DNA of 41,207 nucleotides, from IMG/VR virus record IMGVR_UViG_3300022701_000029, positions 1-41,207 of that record. One strand, given 5' to 3'. A model generated the notes under the pieces. That model searched no databases. It was given only the letters and a program-made list of their open reading frames with translations, and had not been told where the DNA came from. Both the position numbers and the translations under genes were made by a program. Shown piece by piece: positions 30,750 to 38,983 of this stretch. Every line of letters begins with the position of its first letter. Positions within the stretch are counted from its first letter, which is position 1. This DNA comes from a virus.

Positions 30750-32591
30750 ATGCTTAACCTCGACGAACTCTCCGCAACGGATGTTGAAACCGCACCGACA
30801 GTAAAAACCGATAAGCCTTACGCACTTGAGCCTTGGCGTGTTAAACAAGGTAAAGCACAGATCACTTGTGCTACATTTGCAGGACTATTTAATGGTACTG
30901 CAGAACACCACGATAACTTTCATGAGAAATTATTAGAGGCACTTGAGGCCTTACGTGGTAAACATATTGTTTGCCATAATGCTTTATTTGATGTGGCTTG
31001 GTTATTAGCGACAGTCAAAGACTATGACTTGATTAATAGTATCCATTGGCTTGATTCCAGTCTCTTATCCAGATGGTTAGAAAATGGCCAACAAGCTGAG
31101 AAAGAGAAGCTTAGTCACTCATTGATTAATTGTTGTAACCGTCATCTTAAAGACCACCCCGATATCGATAAGTTCAATGATGTTAAATTCCAGACCGTTA
31201 CACCTGGTGATAACTATGAGTATTGGTTAGAGCGTAACAAACTCGATACTCGTATGACTCTTGACTTATTCAAAGTCATGTGGAAGAAGTTACCTGTTGA
31301 GCAACAACGTGGGTTCTTGATTGAGCAAAAGTGTATTGCACCTATCGCTAAAGGTTGGTTACAAGGTATACCATTTGATGCGGTCTATTTGAGTGATCTA
31401 CATAAGAAACTGGAAGTTAAAAAGCAACAACTCTGTAAAGAGCTTGGTGTTGATACAAAACTACTGGGTTCTCCAAAACAAAAGCAAGCTCTTATATTTG
31501 GTCAGTGGAAACTGAAACCCATCAAATATACACCAGCCGGTAACCCATCTACGGCACATGATGTGTTAATGCGTATGCATCAACAAACTAATGATTCACG
31601 CTTTGATAAATTAATGGCTGCCATTAAGATCAATACGATTCAATCCAAATATACTTCTGGATTCCAACGTACTCTCAAATATGTTGGAGAAGAAGTACTT
31701 TATGGTAGTCCACGTATTTTTGGTACTTATACTGGTCGTATGACTTACTCGAATAAGACTACGAAAAAGCAAGAGCATCAAGTATCAATAGCTCTTCATC
31801 AAGTGCCGAGGAAAGCGAAGAGCATCAAGCATGGTATGAAGATACCTGAAGGCATGGCACTTATAGCTGTAGATGCTAACTCACAAGAACTCCGTTGGGT
31901 TGCTGAAAAGTCAATGGATGATAAGCTTATTGAAGGTTATAAGCAAGGTAAAGATCTACACTCAGATATGACGGCCTCCATATATGGTAGACCATATGAA
32001 GAGGTTGTGGAGGGCAATAAGAATGACGTTAAAGAGATCGTCGAAGAGAGACAGTCTGGTAAGCTCCTTAATCTATCTTGTCAATACCGAATTGGTCCAC
32101 CAGCCCTTGCCGAAAAATTCTTCACCACCTATGAAAAAGATATTGATATTGGTACAGCGAGAAGATACCTTAGTCTATACAAGAGACAGTATCCTGGAGT
32201 CGTTAGATACTGGGACGACTCAATTGCGTTGGCGCGTCAAAAAGGATACGCCGAAACAGTGGGAGGCCGTCGTTACAAGATTACCAAGTTCGACTGGTCA
32301 GGGGAATCATCAGCCATTAATTTTCCAATTCAGGGCAGTGGAGCTGATCATACATATGCTACAATAGCTATGTTGAATAAGAAGTATCCATTCCTTATTC
32401 TAGTTCTTCAGCTACATGATGGACTATATTACTTCTGTCCTAAAGATATAGTTATCGATGTAGCTAAAGAAATTATGGAGATCACTAACACGGATGTGTA
32501 TGTCAAAATCTTTAAGAAAGACTTACCGATTAAATTCCCATTCGATGGTGGGTATTCATTCGAATCATTTGCTAAAATCACTAATCTTTAA
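30750..32591 (+). CDS. Family A DNA polymerase with 3'-5' exonuclease (613 aa)
   Basis: Exonuclease motifs: DVE (Asp11, Glu13), CHNALFD (Asn77, Asp81) and NKLDTRMT (Asp166). Polymerase motif A is AVDANSQELRW (Asp375), motif B RQSGKLLNLSCQYRIG (Arg434, Lys438, Tyr446) and motif C QLHDGLYYF (His556, Asp557). NFPIQGSGAD precedes motif C as usual. The Glu of the common HDE motif C is Gly here. Both catalytic metal-binding Asp residues are kept, so activity is expected. GGAG lies 5 bases before the ATG. This is the replicative polymerase; it must accept modified dCTP if the modification model is right. Confidence 0.92.
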   Translation: MLNLDELSATDVETAPTVKTDKPYALEPWRVKQGKAQITCATFAGLFNGTAEHHDNFHEKLLEALEALRGKHIVCHNALFDVAWLLATVKDYDLINSIHWLDSSLLSRWLENGQQAEKEKLSHSLINCCNRHLKDHPDIDKFNDVKFQTVTPGDNYEYWLERNKLDTRMTLDLFKVMWKKLPVEQQRGFLIEQKCIAPIAKGWLQGIPFDAVYLSDLHKKLEVKKQQLCKELGVDTKLLGSPKQKQALIFGQWKLKPIKYTPAGNPSTAHDVLMRMHQQTNDSRFDKLMAAIKINTIQSKYTSGFQRTLKYVGEEVLYGSPRIFGTYTGRMTYSNKTTKKQEHQVSIALHQVPRKAKSIKHGMKIPEGMALIAVDANSQELRWVAEKSMDDKLIEGYKQGKDLHSDMTASIYGRPYEEVVEGNKNDVKEIVEERQSGKLLNLSCQYRIGPPALAEKFFTTYEKDIDIGTARRYLSLYKRQYPGVVRYWDDSIALARQKGYAETVGGRRYKITKFDWSGESSAINFPIQGSGADHTYATIAMLNKKYPFLILVLQLHDGLYYFCPKDIVIDVAKEIMEITNTDVYVKIFKKDLPIKFPFDGGYSFESFAKITNL

Positions 32592-32602
32592 GGAGATTAA
32601 TT

Positions 32603-32989
32603 ATGTGGGGCCGTAGAAACGAAGTACAAGATAAAGTTAATGAACTGAAAGAAGAACGTGACAGTCTTAAAGCACGTGTCGCAGAACTGGAGAAGGAGGT
32701 TCGTGAAAAGAAGAATGATCTTGCCGATGTCGAGGCTGAACGCAAACGTGCGGATGAAGACATCAAACATATGGTCAAGATGAAGCTTGAAGTTCATGAA
32801 ATAAATTATGAAAAGAGAGTGGTTGCTCTTGTTCAAGAAAAGGATAAAGAGGTTGCAGCCATCAAAGATGTATATCGTGATAAGCTTGAAGAACAGCTTA
32901 AGACCGAGACCAAGAATATAAAGGAAATGTATGGACAAATCCTTGAGCGCCTCCCAAATATCAATGCGAAGGTCAACCTTGGCAAGTAA
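32603..32989 (+). CDS. Coiled-coil protein (128 aa)
   Basis: Starts MWGRRNEVQDKVNELKEERD; residues about 5-115 are an almost continuous charged coiled coil with heptads (LKARVAELEKEVREKK). AAGGAG is 7 bases upstream of the ATG. No enzyme motif. Possibly a scaffold for replication proteins; unknown. Confidence 0.65.
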   Translation: MWGRRNEVQDKVNELKEERDSLKARVAELEKEVREKKNDLADVEAERKRADEDIKHMVKMKLEVHEINYEKRVVALVQEKDKEVAAIKDVYRDKLEEQLKTETKNIKEMYGQILERLPNINAKVNLGK

Positions 32990-33284
32990 TTTTATGGGTA
33001 TTGATATTTATAGTAACCCTCAAATAGGTCATGATCAGATGACTGACCTTTATGGCCTTAGTAACCCTAGACCTGGTGGTATTATTTGTCATCGTGCTGG
33101 AATTGATATGCATATAAAGGCACGAGAAGCTGAATGGTTAGCTCGACAACAAAACCATATAGCTGACGAATTACGATATGGTTTAGGTGTTCTTGACGTT
33201 GATGTCAAAGGAACATTTAAAGAGAAGACATTCCGTGAAGAGCTCCAAGACGAAATAAACGAATGGTTAAAGGACGCAATATGA
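32931..33284 (+). CDS. Hypothetical protein (117 aa, or 96 aa from the ATG at 32994)
   Basis: The ATG at 32931 has AAGGA (32921-32925) upstream, while the ATG at 32994 (MGIDIYSNPQIGHDQM) has no ribosome site but would avoid a 59-base overlap. Contains PRPGGIICHRAGIDMHI and a helical region (REAEWLARQQNHIADEL). The C-terminus is acidic. Not recognised. Confidence 0.5.
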   Translation: MDKSLSASQISMRRSTLASNFMGIDIYSNPQIGHDQMTDLYGLSNPRPGGIICHRAGIDMHIKAREAEWLARQQNHIADELRYGLGVLDVDVKGTFKEKTFREELQDEINEWLKDAI

Positions 33285-33979
33285 AAACTCCAATAGCACT
33301 AAGTTGGTCTCGACTGAATACATATCTCGAGTGCCCGATGAAATTCAAGTCACAATATATCGACAAGACTTATCCCGATGATAGTGATAACCCACATTTC
33401 GCCAGAGGTAACCGGATACATAAGCAGTTAGAGGACTACATTAACTTTAAACGGAGCGCTGAGGAGACATTTGGGAAGCCTCCAGCTATGTCCGAGGAGT
33501 CAAAGAACGTAGTACCTATCATTGATAAAGTATTCCAAAACTTTGACCATGTATTTGCTGAAAGGCAATTGGCTACAGATATGGACTGGAATCAGTGTGA
33601 TTGGTTTGCTAAACCAACCACAGTCAAGTATCGCTGTATCATTGATGGTCTAGCCATACGTGATGCCGAAGGTTTGAGTATGGATTTCAAGACTGGTAAG
33701 GTACGTGAGTATACAGCAGATCACGGTCAGCTCCATCTCTCATCTGCTATGATCATGAGCACGATGCCTGATCTGGAAAAGTTGAAGAACACGTATCTCT
33801 TTGTAGACCATAAACAGTCTATCTCGATTGAGATCAAGCGTGCCGATGTGCAGAGTGAGATTGACTACTTCAATGAGAAGTATGAAGAAGTCAATGCTGA
33901 TGAAGAGTTCAAACCAACGAAACACAAGTACTGCGGTTTCTGTTTGATCAAAGACCAGTGTCCATTGTATAAGAGGTAA
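33281..33979 (+). CDS. RecB/Cas4-like PD-(D/E)XK nuclease with probable Fe-S cluster (232 aa)
   Basis: SWSRLNTYLECPMKF is the opening helix with the first Cys (18). His47 (GNRIHKQLEDYI), Asp122 (CIIDG) and DFKTGK (Asp135, Lys137) form the nuclease core. C-x2-C-x5-C at 218-227 (CGFCLIKDQC) with Cys18 gives the four-Cys set of AddB/Cas4-type 4Fe-4S nucleases. Likely a 5'-3' exonuclease for recombination or host DNA recycling. ATG at 33281 follows AAAGGA by 6 bases and overlaps the previous stop. Confidence 0.85.
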   Translation: MKTPIALSWSRLNTYLECPMKFKSQYIDKTYPDDSDNPHFARGNRIHKQLEDYINFKRSAEETFGKPPAMSEESKNVVPIIDKVFQNFDHVFAERQLATDMDWNQCDWFAKPTTVKYRCIIDGLAIRDAEGLSMDFKTGKVREYTADHGQLHLSSAMIMSTMPDLEKLKNTYLFVDHKQSISIEIKRADVQSEIDYFNEKYEEVNADEEFKPTKHKYCGFCLIKDQCPLYKR

Positions 33980-33981
33980 TC

Positions 33982-34296
33982 ATGGCTAATAAAGAAGCAC
34001 CGATCCAAGCATGGCTACGTACTGAGTTAAGCAAGATATATGGTGATAAGATTGTTTACATCAAATATCCTGCAAGCCAATACTCACAGCGTGGCGTCGC
34101 CGATCTAATCTTCTGTATTCATGGGATGTATGTTGCCATTGAAGTGAAGACTGAGGTCGGAAAGCCCACGGCCCTCCAACAGAAATTTGGAGAATCTGTT
34201 CAAAAGGCTGGTGGTTATTTTGAAATCATGTATGGGAAAGATCGAAATGTCATCAAACGAATCGTCGACTACATCGAACCTGTCATCTGCATTTAA
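33982..34296 (+). CDS. VRR-NUC domain nuclease (104 aa)
   Basis: A single-domain PD-(D/E)XK nuclease: RGVADLIF (Asp41) and YVAIEVKTEVGKPTALQQ (Glu54, Lys56, Gln66) are the VRR-NUC signature. Stand-alone phage members of this size can cut Holliday junctions or similar structures. It sits between the RecB-like nuclease and an SNF2 helicase, a common phage arrangement. Confidence 0.85.
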   Translation: MANKEAPIQAWLRTELSKIYGDKIVYIKYPASQYSQRGVADLIFCIHGMYVAIEVKTEVGKPTALQQKFGESVQKAGGYFEIMYGKDRNVIKRIVDYIEPVICI

Positions 34297-35650
34297 GAAG
34301 ATTGGTTATGAGTTTTACAACTATGAACCTTTTGCACATCAGTATGAAACTATCATGTTCTTTCTTAGGTTTAAGAAAGGGTATTGTTTCAATGATCTAG
34401 GTTCTGGTAAAACTGCTTCGTCTATTTGGGCATTCGATATATTACGCTTCACAGGGAAGGTGAAGCGTATGATGATTATATGTCCACTATCTATTATGGA
34501 AACTGTGTGGGTCAAAGAGTTGAGAAATATAACTCCACACTTGAACTATGCTATCATGCATGGCCCTAGACCTAAAAGGCTTGAAGCCCTGAATTCAAAA
34601 GCAGATGTGATTATTACTAATCATGACTGTGTTAGAACTTATCGTGATGAGATAATTAAGGCCAATATTGATATTATCGTTATCGATGAATTGACAGCAT
34701 ATAAACACCATGGTAGTGCACGATCAAAAGCCATGCAAAAGATAGCGGCACGTGCTAAGTCTGTATGGGGTATGACTGGTACACCAATAACTACTGGTGC
34801 CATGGATGCTTATGGTTTGGCCAAGGTTGTGAACCCAAAGAATTTACCTACACCATATATGACTAAGTTTCGTAATATGGTTATGTACCAGATCGACATG
34901 TATAATTATGAACATAAACCTGAGTGGGAACGTGTCGTATTTAATACTCTTCAACCAGCTATACGGTTTAAGACCGATGAATGTATAGACTTGCCACCTA
35001 TTACATTTGAGACTCGTAGAGTTAAGATGCATAAAGACACAGATAAAGTCTATAAAGACATGGTTAATCAGCAGTTGCATGAGTTAAAAGAAGGTACCAT
35101 AACTGCTGTCAATGCAGGTGTCAAGTTTAGTAAACTCTTGCAGATAGCGAGTGGCACAGTCATCGATGAAGAGGGCGTGGTGCATGAGCTCAACGTACAA
35201 CCAAAACTAGATGAGATGGAGGTAACTCTATTGGAGTCTGGTAAAAAACTTATTGTATTCACACAATTTGTGGCTACGATACATATGATTGAGAAGCATT
35301 TCAGAGGCAAGTATCGCGTCGGCACTGTGTCTGGTCAGGTACCTGTAAAGATGAGATCGAGAATTTTTGATGAATTCCAAGATGGTGACTTACAAATTCT
35401 CATTGCTCAAGTATCTACAGCAAGCCATGGTTTGACACTAACTGCATCAAGCCATATATTGTTCTGGACTCCAATCATGGGTGTTGAGAAATTCTTACAG
35501 AGTATTGCAAGAATTCGTCGTGCTGGACAAACTAAGCACCAGCATATCGTTAAACTCGAATCTTGTAGAGTTGAGACTGAGTTGTTTAAGAAGCTTGAAG
35601 GTGGTAAGCTTACTAATGACGACATCTTAGAACTCTACAAAAATCTTTAA
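34247..35650 (+). CDS. SNF2-family DNA helicase/translocase (467 aa)
   Basis: Two RecA-like domains: EPFAHQYETIMFF (Q-motif-like), NDLGSGKTASS (Walker A, Lys55), IIVIDELTAYK (Walker B, DEL in place of DEAH) and MTGTPI, then IVFTQFVATI and QSIARIRRAGQTKHQHIV (motif VI with Arg fingers). Phage-sized, with no extra domains. ATG at 34247 follows GGGAAAG; earlier ATGs (34187, 34232) are less well supported. Overlaps the VRR-NUC gene by 50 bases, so the two are probably made together and may work on the same substrate. Confidence 0.85.
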   Translation: MSSNESSTTSNLSSAFKKIGYEFYNYEPFAHQYETIMFFLRFKKGYCFNDLGSGKTASSIWAFDILRFTGKVKRMMIICPLSIMETVWVKELRNITPHLNYAIMHGPRPKRLEALNSKADVIITNHDCVRTYRDEIIKANIDIIVIDELTAYKHHGSARSKAMQKIAARAKSVWGMTGTPITTGAMDAYGLAKVVNPKNLPTPYMTKFRNMVMYQIDMYNYEHKPEWERVVFNTLQPAIRFKTDECIDLPPITFETRRVKMHKDTDKVYKDMVNQQLHELKEGTITAVNAGVKFSKLLQIASGTVIDEEGVVHELNVQPKLDEMEVTLLESGKKLIVFTQFVATIHMIEKHFRGKYRVGTVSGQVPVKMRSRIFDEFQDGDLQILIAQVSTASHGLTLTASSHILFWTPIMGVEKFLQSIARIRRAGQTKHQHIVKLESCRVETELFKKLEGGKLTNDDILELYKNL

Positions 35651-35659
35651 GGGAGGGTG

Positions 35660-35689
35660 TGTACAAAGAATAAGCTTGCGTTGTATAAT
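35660..35689 (+). promoter_or_regulatory. Candidate promoter TGTACA-N18-TATAAT
   Basis: TGTACA (35660-35665) and TATAAT (35684-35689) lie in the 68-base gap after the SNF2 gene. GTGTACA is shared with the candidate at 26015. Good -10, weak -35. Confidence 0.45.
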
Positions 35690-35718
35690 ATTTATATGAT
35701 AACAAGTAGGAGCCAAAC

Positions 35719-36117
35719 ATGGCAAAAGTAAATGAACTAGTGAAAGAATACATCTCCAAACGAGATGCTCTTTCTGAAAAGCGAAAAGAGTTTACTGATT
35801 TCGAGTCAGTTACCAAGATGGAAATGGCTGATCTTGAAGCCCAGATATTAGAGATTTCAAATGATACTGGGGTCGAGTCATTCAAGACCGAATTTGGTAC
35901 AGCATTTAGGACTACGAAAGATTATGCTCGTATCGCACCAGGTGCTAGAGATGAGGTTGATGAATATGTCCTCAAATCTGGTAATACCCAAATCTTTACA
36001 AGCCATATTAGTAAGGCCGCTGTAAAGGAACTTATGAATGAAGGCGTTAACCCTGCTGAAATGGGTATCGAGTACATTCAAGAAGACGTAGTACAAATCC
36101 GCAAACCAACGAAATAG
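35719..36117 (+). CDS. Conserved phage coiled-coil protein near the SSB (132 aa)
   Basis: N-terminal coiled coil (about 5-45), then TGVESFKTEFGTAFRTTKDY and a C-terminal part ending VVQIRKP. I know this layout from uncharacterised proteins in replication clusters of many phages, where a helix is followed by a short beta unit. Some resemblance in shape to Gam-like or Gp157-like proteins, but no specific family can be claimed. Good ribosome site (AGGAG). Confidence 0.65.
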   Translation: MAKVNELVKEYISKRDALSEKRKEFTDFESVTKMEMADLEAQILEISNDTGVESFKTEFGTAFRTTKDYARIAPGARDEVDEYVLKSGNTQIFTSHISKAAVKELMNEGVNPAEMGIEYIQEDVVQIRKPTK

Positions 36118-36124
36118 GTGAAAT

Positions 36125-36952
36125 ATGTCTAACGATTTACAAGTCCCAGATTATTTGAAAGAATTGATGGAATCATCTTCAGCCGCCAAGACTGAAGACA
36201 TGGTAAGTGCTGGTTCGAGTGTACCTCGTATCTCACTTAAAGGTATGCGCTTCCGTTTTAAGGAAGACGGTGAAGAAGTTGAGGTTGTAAAAGATGATCT
36301 CGATTGTGTCATCGTTGGCATGTTACCTGAACATGGTACTGCCAAGACTTTCTATGAAGGTGCGTATAATCCTGATTCGAGCGAGCCACCAGATTGCTCA
36401 AGCTCAAATGGTGTAACCCCAGATTCATGGGTTACAAATCCCGTTCACAACAATTGTGCAACATGCCCTAATAATAAATTTGGTTCTGCCATTAGTAAGC
36501 AGACTGGTAAGAAAGCCAAAGCGTGTCGAGACAGTAAGCGTCTGTATATCGTTAAAGCCCAGGATATGAAGGATGAAAAGCCTCAGCACTGGTTGCTTAA
36601 CGTCACAGTATCAAGTCTTAAACCTCTCACTGAGTACAGTAAGAGCCTGTCAAAAGACGGCATCACAACTCCTGCAGTTGTTATTACTCGTCTGTCTTTC
36701 GATGAAGATTCTGAATTCCCAAAACTGAATTTCAAAGCTATGGGCGTTCTGAAGAAAGAAATGGCTCAGGCGTCACTCGCTATTGCTGAAGAAAAAGAGT
36801 GGGAATTTGGTCTGACCTCAAATGCTCCACAGCTTGAGAATAATAAGCAAGCGATGCCAGCCATTGAGTCAAAACCTGAAACGGATGCCCCAGCCGAGCC
36901 TACTAAGCGTGAGTCTTCTGAAGCTGTTGACGATATTCTGGAACAGTGGTAA
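36125..36952 (+). CDS. Probable ssDNA-binding protein with Cys cluster and acidic tail (275 aa)
   Basis: Residues about 30-80 are beta-rich (PRISLKGMRFRFKEDGEEVE). A cluster of Cys follows: PPDCSSSNG, NNCATCPNN and KACRDSKRLYIV, possibly a zinc site as in gp32-type SSBs. The C-terminus is acidic and ends DDILEQW, an aromatic-acidic tail typical of SSBs that dock partner proteins. Position in the replication cluster supports the role. The function is inferred from architecture, not a recognised full-length match. Confidence 0.65.
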   Translation: MSNDLQVPDYLKELMESSSAAKTEDMVSAGSSVPRISLKGMRFRFKEDGEEVEVVKDDLDCVIVGMLPEHGTAKTFYEGAYNPDSSEPPDCSSSNGVTPDSWVTNPVHNNCATCPNNKFGSAISKQTGKKAKACRDSKRLYIVKAQDMKDEKPQHWLLNVTVSSLKPLTEYSKSLSKDGITTPAVVITRLSFDEDSEFPKLNFKAMGVLKKEMAQASLAIAEEKEWEFGLTSNAPQLENNKQAMPAIESKPETDAPAEPTKRESSEAVDDILEQW

Positions 36953-36959
36953 TCTAATA

Positions 36960-36977
36960 GCCGCCCTTCGGGGCGGC
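36960..36977 (+). terminator. GC-rich hairpin with TTCG tetraloop
   Basis: GCCGCCC (36960-36966), TTCG, GGGCGGC (36971-36977): a perfect 7-bp stem with an extra-stable tetraloop. The tail CTCTTTAAA is T-poor, so this may be a partial terminator or mRNA processing/stability hairpin between the SSB gene and the modification cassette. Confidence 0.75.
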
Positions 36978-36996
36978 CTCTTTAAAGGATAATAAA

Positions 36997-38577
36997 ATGC
37001 GAGATCTACTACTAACTCTTGGCCATAATGCCTCAGCTATCGCTGTAGAAGATGGGAATCTAATAGCTGGTTACGAAGAAGAGCGTCTGTCAAAGATCAA
37101 GTCTGATAGCCACTTCCCAGAAAAAGCTATTGCAGAACTTGGTTTCGATGATTATGACCGAGTATATGTGTCACATTGGGAACCATTTGCTGACGTCAAT
37201 AAAATGAAGGATAAGCATTGGCAACCAAGCAAACTACCATTCGGTGCCGAAGTAATTAGTCTCAATAAAGACTTTACACACCATGATGCGCATATGTGGA
37301 GTGCTAAAGCTTTTCTGGGTGCCGACGTATCTGAAATGGATAATCCATACTATTTAGTTGTCGATGGATTCGGTAACTTTGGTGAATGCATCTCTGTATA
37401 CACATCAGATGGTGAACTTATTCACAGAGTACATGGGTACAACGGCAGCCTCGGCCTGATGTATCAATATGCCACAGCTAATATTGGTCTCAAGATGAAT
37501 GAAGACGAGTATAAGCTTCTTGGTTACGAGTCTCAAATCACTGATAAGGATGCTCTTGCACTTGAACCTGTAATCGCCGAAATCTTCCAGTATTTGACAA
37601 CTGTATTCATGTGCCCTCAGCTTGAAAACAAAGCTGACCCACTATATAATATCAGTGCTCTTGTTGAGACACAAGTAATGTGGGATGATCTACTTGAACC
37701 GTGTGAAAGAGACAAGGTTAAAGTTGCATATGTGGTTCAGTCTGTTATCGAGCGTATGCTGATGCAGATAATTCAGAAATTCCAGATTCATGATGTAGTC
37801 CTGGTTGGCGGCTGTTTCTTAAATGTGAAACTTAACTATCGTATCATGGAACGTGTTAATGGTAAGGTAGCTGTCATGCCACTAAGTGGTGATCAAGGTG
37901 CTGCACTTGGTTTATACAAGTATCATAACCCTGATTTTGTCATGCCTAAGCACTTGTTCTGGGGTAAGAGAAAACTCGAACGTGTTGAACATGAGAAAGT
38001 GATGAACTTCGATGACCATGAAGAGATGGAGTACTGGTTACATCGTCTTCTCACGATGGATCAAATCGTTAATATTGTGTGGGGAGCCATGGAATTTGGG
38101 CCTCGTGCATTGTGTCACACATCAACTATAGCCACACCCACTATGGAAAATGTGCACTATATCAATAAACTTAATGGTCGTGCAACTGTTATGCCAATGG
38201 GTCCTGTTGTGAGTGAAGGGTTTGCTGAGAATAATTTCTTGGATTATCATAAATCTCTGCGTAGTCATGAGTTTATGATTACAGCAATGGAATACCATGA
38301 TGTTGCACCCAGTATCCGTGGCGCTGCACATAACCTACCACATGGTGAAGGATTTACTGGTCGTCCTCAAGTAATTGGTTCACACGACCCTCTTATGAAG
38401 GTGATGGGTAAATCTCTGGACGAGTTCGGTATTCTTATCAATACAAGCTTTAATATACATGGTGTCCCTATCGTATATGACAGCAATGATGTTCTGAAGT
38501 GTGTCAAGTATCAGGATGAGAACGATACAGCTGATCGTGTTTGGACTTTAGTTTATACAGGAGATGAGCATGTCTAA
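36997..38577 (+). CDS. NodU/TobZ-family O-carbamoyltransferase (526 aa), probable DNA-modification enzyme
   Basis: Family members move a carbamoyl group from carbamoyl phosphate, via carbamoyl-AMP, to a hydroxyl. N-terminal Kae1-like domain: LGHNASAIAVEDG (8-20), EEERLSKIK, THHDAHMWSA (metal-binding His95, His96, His99), VVDGFGNFGE (121-130) and VLVGGCFLNVKLN (268-280). C-terminal YrdC-like domain: MEFGPRALCHTS (365-376) and LINTSFNIHGVPIV (480-493). The usual GNRSILADPR and REPFRPFAP segments are altered here (ALCHTSTIATPT; RATVMPMGPVV). It is the first gene of the nucleotide cassette and has an AAAGGA ribosome site. With a hydroxymethylase-like gene nearby, 5-hydroxymethylcytosine is the likely acceptor. 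Confidence 0.88.
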   Translation: MRDLLLTLGHNASAIAVEDGNLIAGYEEERLSKIKSDSHFPEKAIAELGFDDYDRVYVSHWEPFADVNKMKDKHWQPSKLPFGAEVISLNKDFTHHDAHMWSAKAFLGADVSEMDNPYYLVVDGFGNFGECISVYTSDGELIHRVHGYNGSLGLMYQYATANIGLKMNEDEYKLLGYESQITDKDALALEPVIAEIFQYLTTVFMCPQLENKADPLYNISALVETQVMWDDLLEPCERDKVKVAYVVQSVIERMLMQIIQKFQIHDVVLVGGCFLNVKLNYRIMERVNGKVAVMPLSGDQGAALGLYKYHNPDFVMPKHLFWGKRKLERVEHEKVMNFDDHEEMEYWLHRLLTMDQIVNIVWGAMEFGPRALCHTSTIATPTMENVHYINKLNGRATVMPMGPVVSEGFAENNFLDYHKSLRSHEFMITAMEYHDVAPSIRGAAHNLPHGEGFTGRPQVIGSHDPLMKVMGKSLDEFGILINTSFNIHGVPIVYDSNDVLKCVKYQDENDTADRVWTLVYTGDEHV

Positions 38578-38983
38578 AGAGTTTAAGAAAGTCCTTGAAT
38601 TTAATAGAGAAATCCTCGGTATTGGATTCAGGAATATGGATATTCTTTCAACAGATGAGATGAAGATCTCACTCAAGAGTTTATCGGAGGAAAACCTTGA
38701 ATTTCTGGAAGCGCATATGGAAGGTGATATTGTTGGCTGCATTGATGCCATGGTTGATAATATTTACTTCGCTATGGGTGTCTTGTACAAACTCGGTATA
38801 AATGACAAAATGTTTGAGAGAATATTTGCCGCAGTGCATGATGCCAATATGGAAAAGAAAAAGGGTATAAACCCTAAACGTGGCGACGGCTCAGCGGCCG
38901 ATGCTATTAAACCAGAAGGATGGAAATCTCCAGAAGATCGGATCATCGATGTCCTTTGTGATTTTGGGAGTATACATAAATGA
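38570..38983 (+). CDS. MazG-like all-alpha NTP pyrophosphatase, candidate dCTPase (137 aa)
   Basis: SEENLEFLEA (Glu40, Glu41, Glu44) and IDAMVDNIYFAMG (Asp59, Asp63) are the paired metal-binding motifs EExxE and DxxxD of the MazG / PRA-PH superfamily. VHDANMEK and KPEGWKSP are typical downstream parts of the phage group. ATG at 38570 follows AGGAG by 6 bases; the ATG at 38564 abuts it and is unlikely. In context it may cut dCTP to dCMP, both feeding the hydroxymethylase and removing unmodified dCTP, like T4 gp56 (a different sequence family). Substrate is inferred. Confidence 0.8.
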   Translation: MSKEFKKVLEFNREILGIGFRNMDILSTDEMKISLKSLSEENLEFLEAHMEGDIVGCIDAMVDNIYFAMGVLYKLGINDKMFERIFAAVHDANMEKKKGINPKRGDGSAADAIKPEGWKSPEDRIIDVLCDFGSIHK

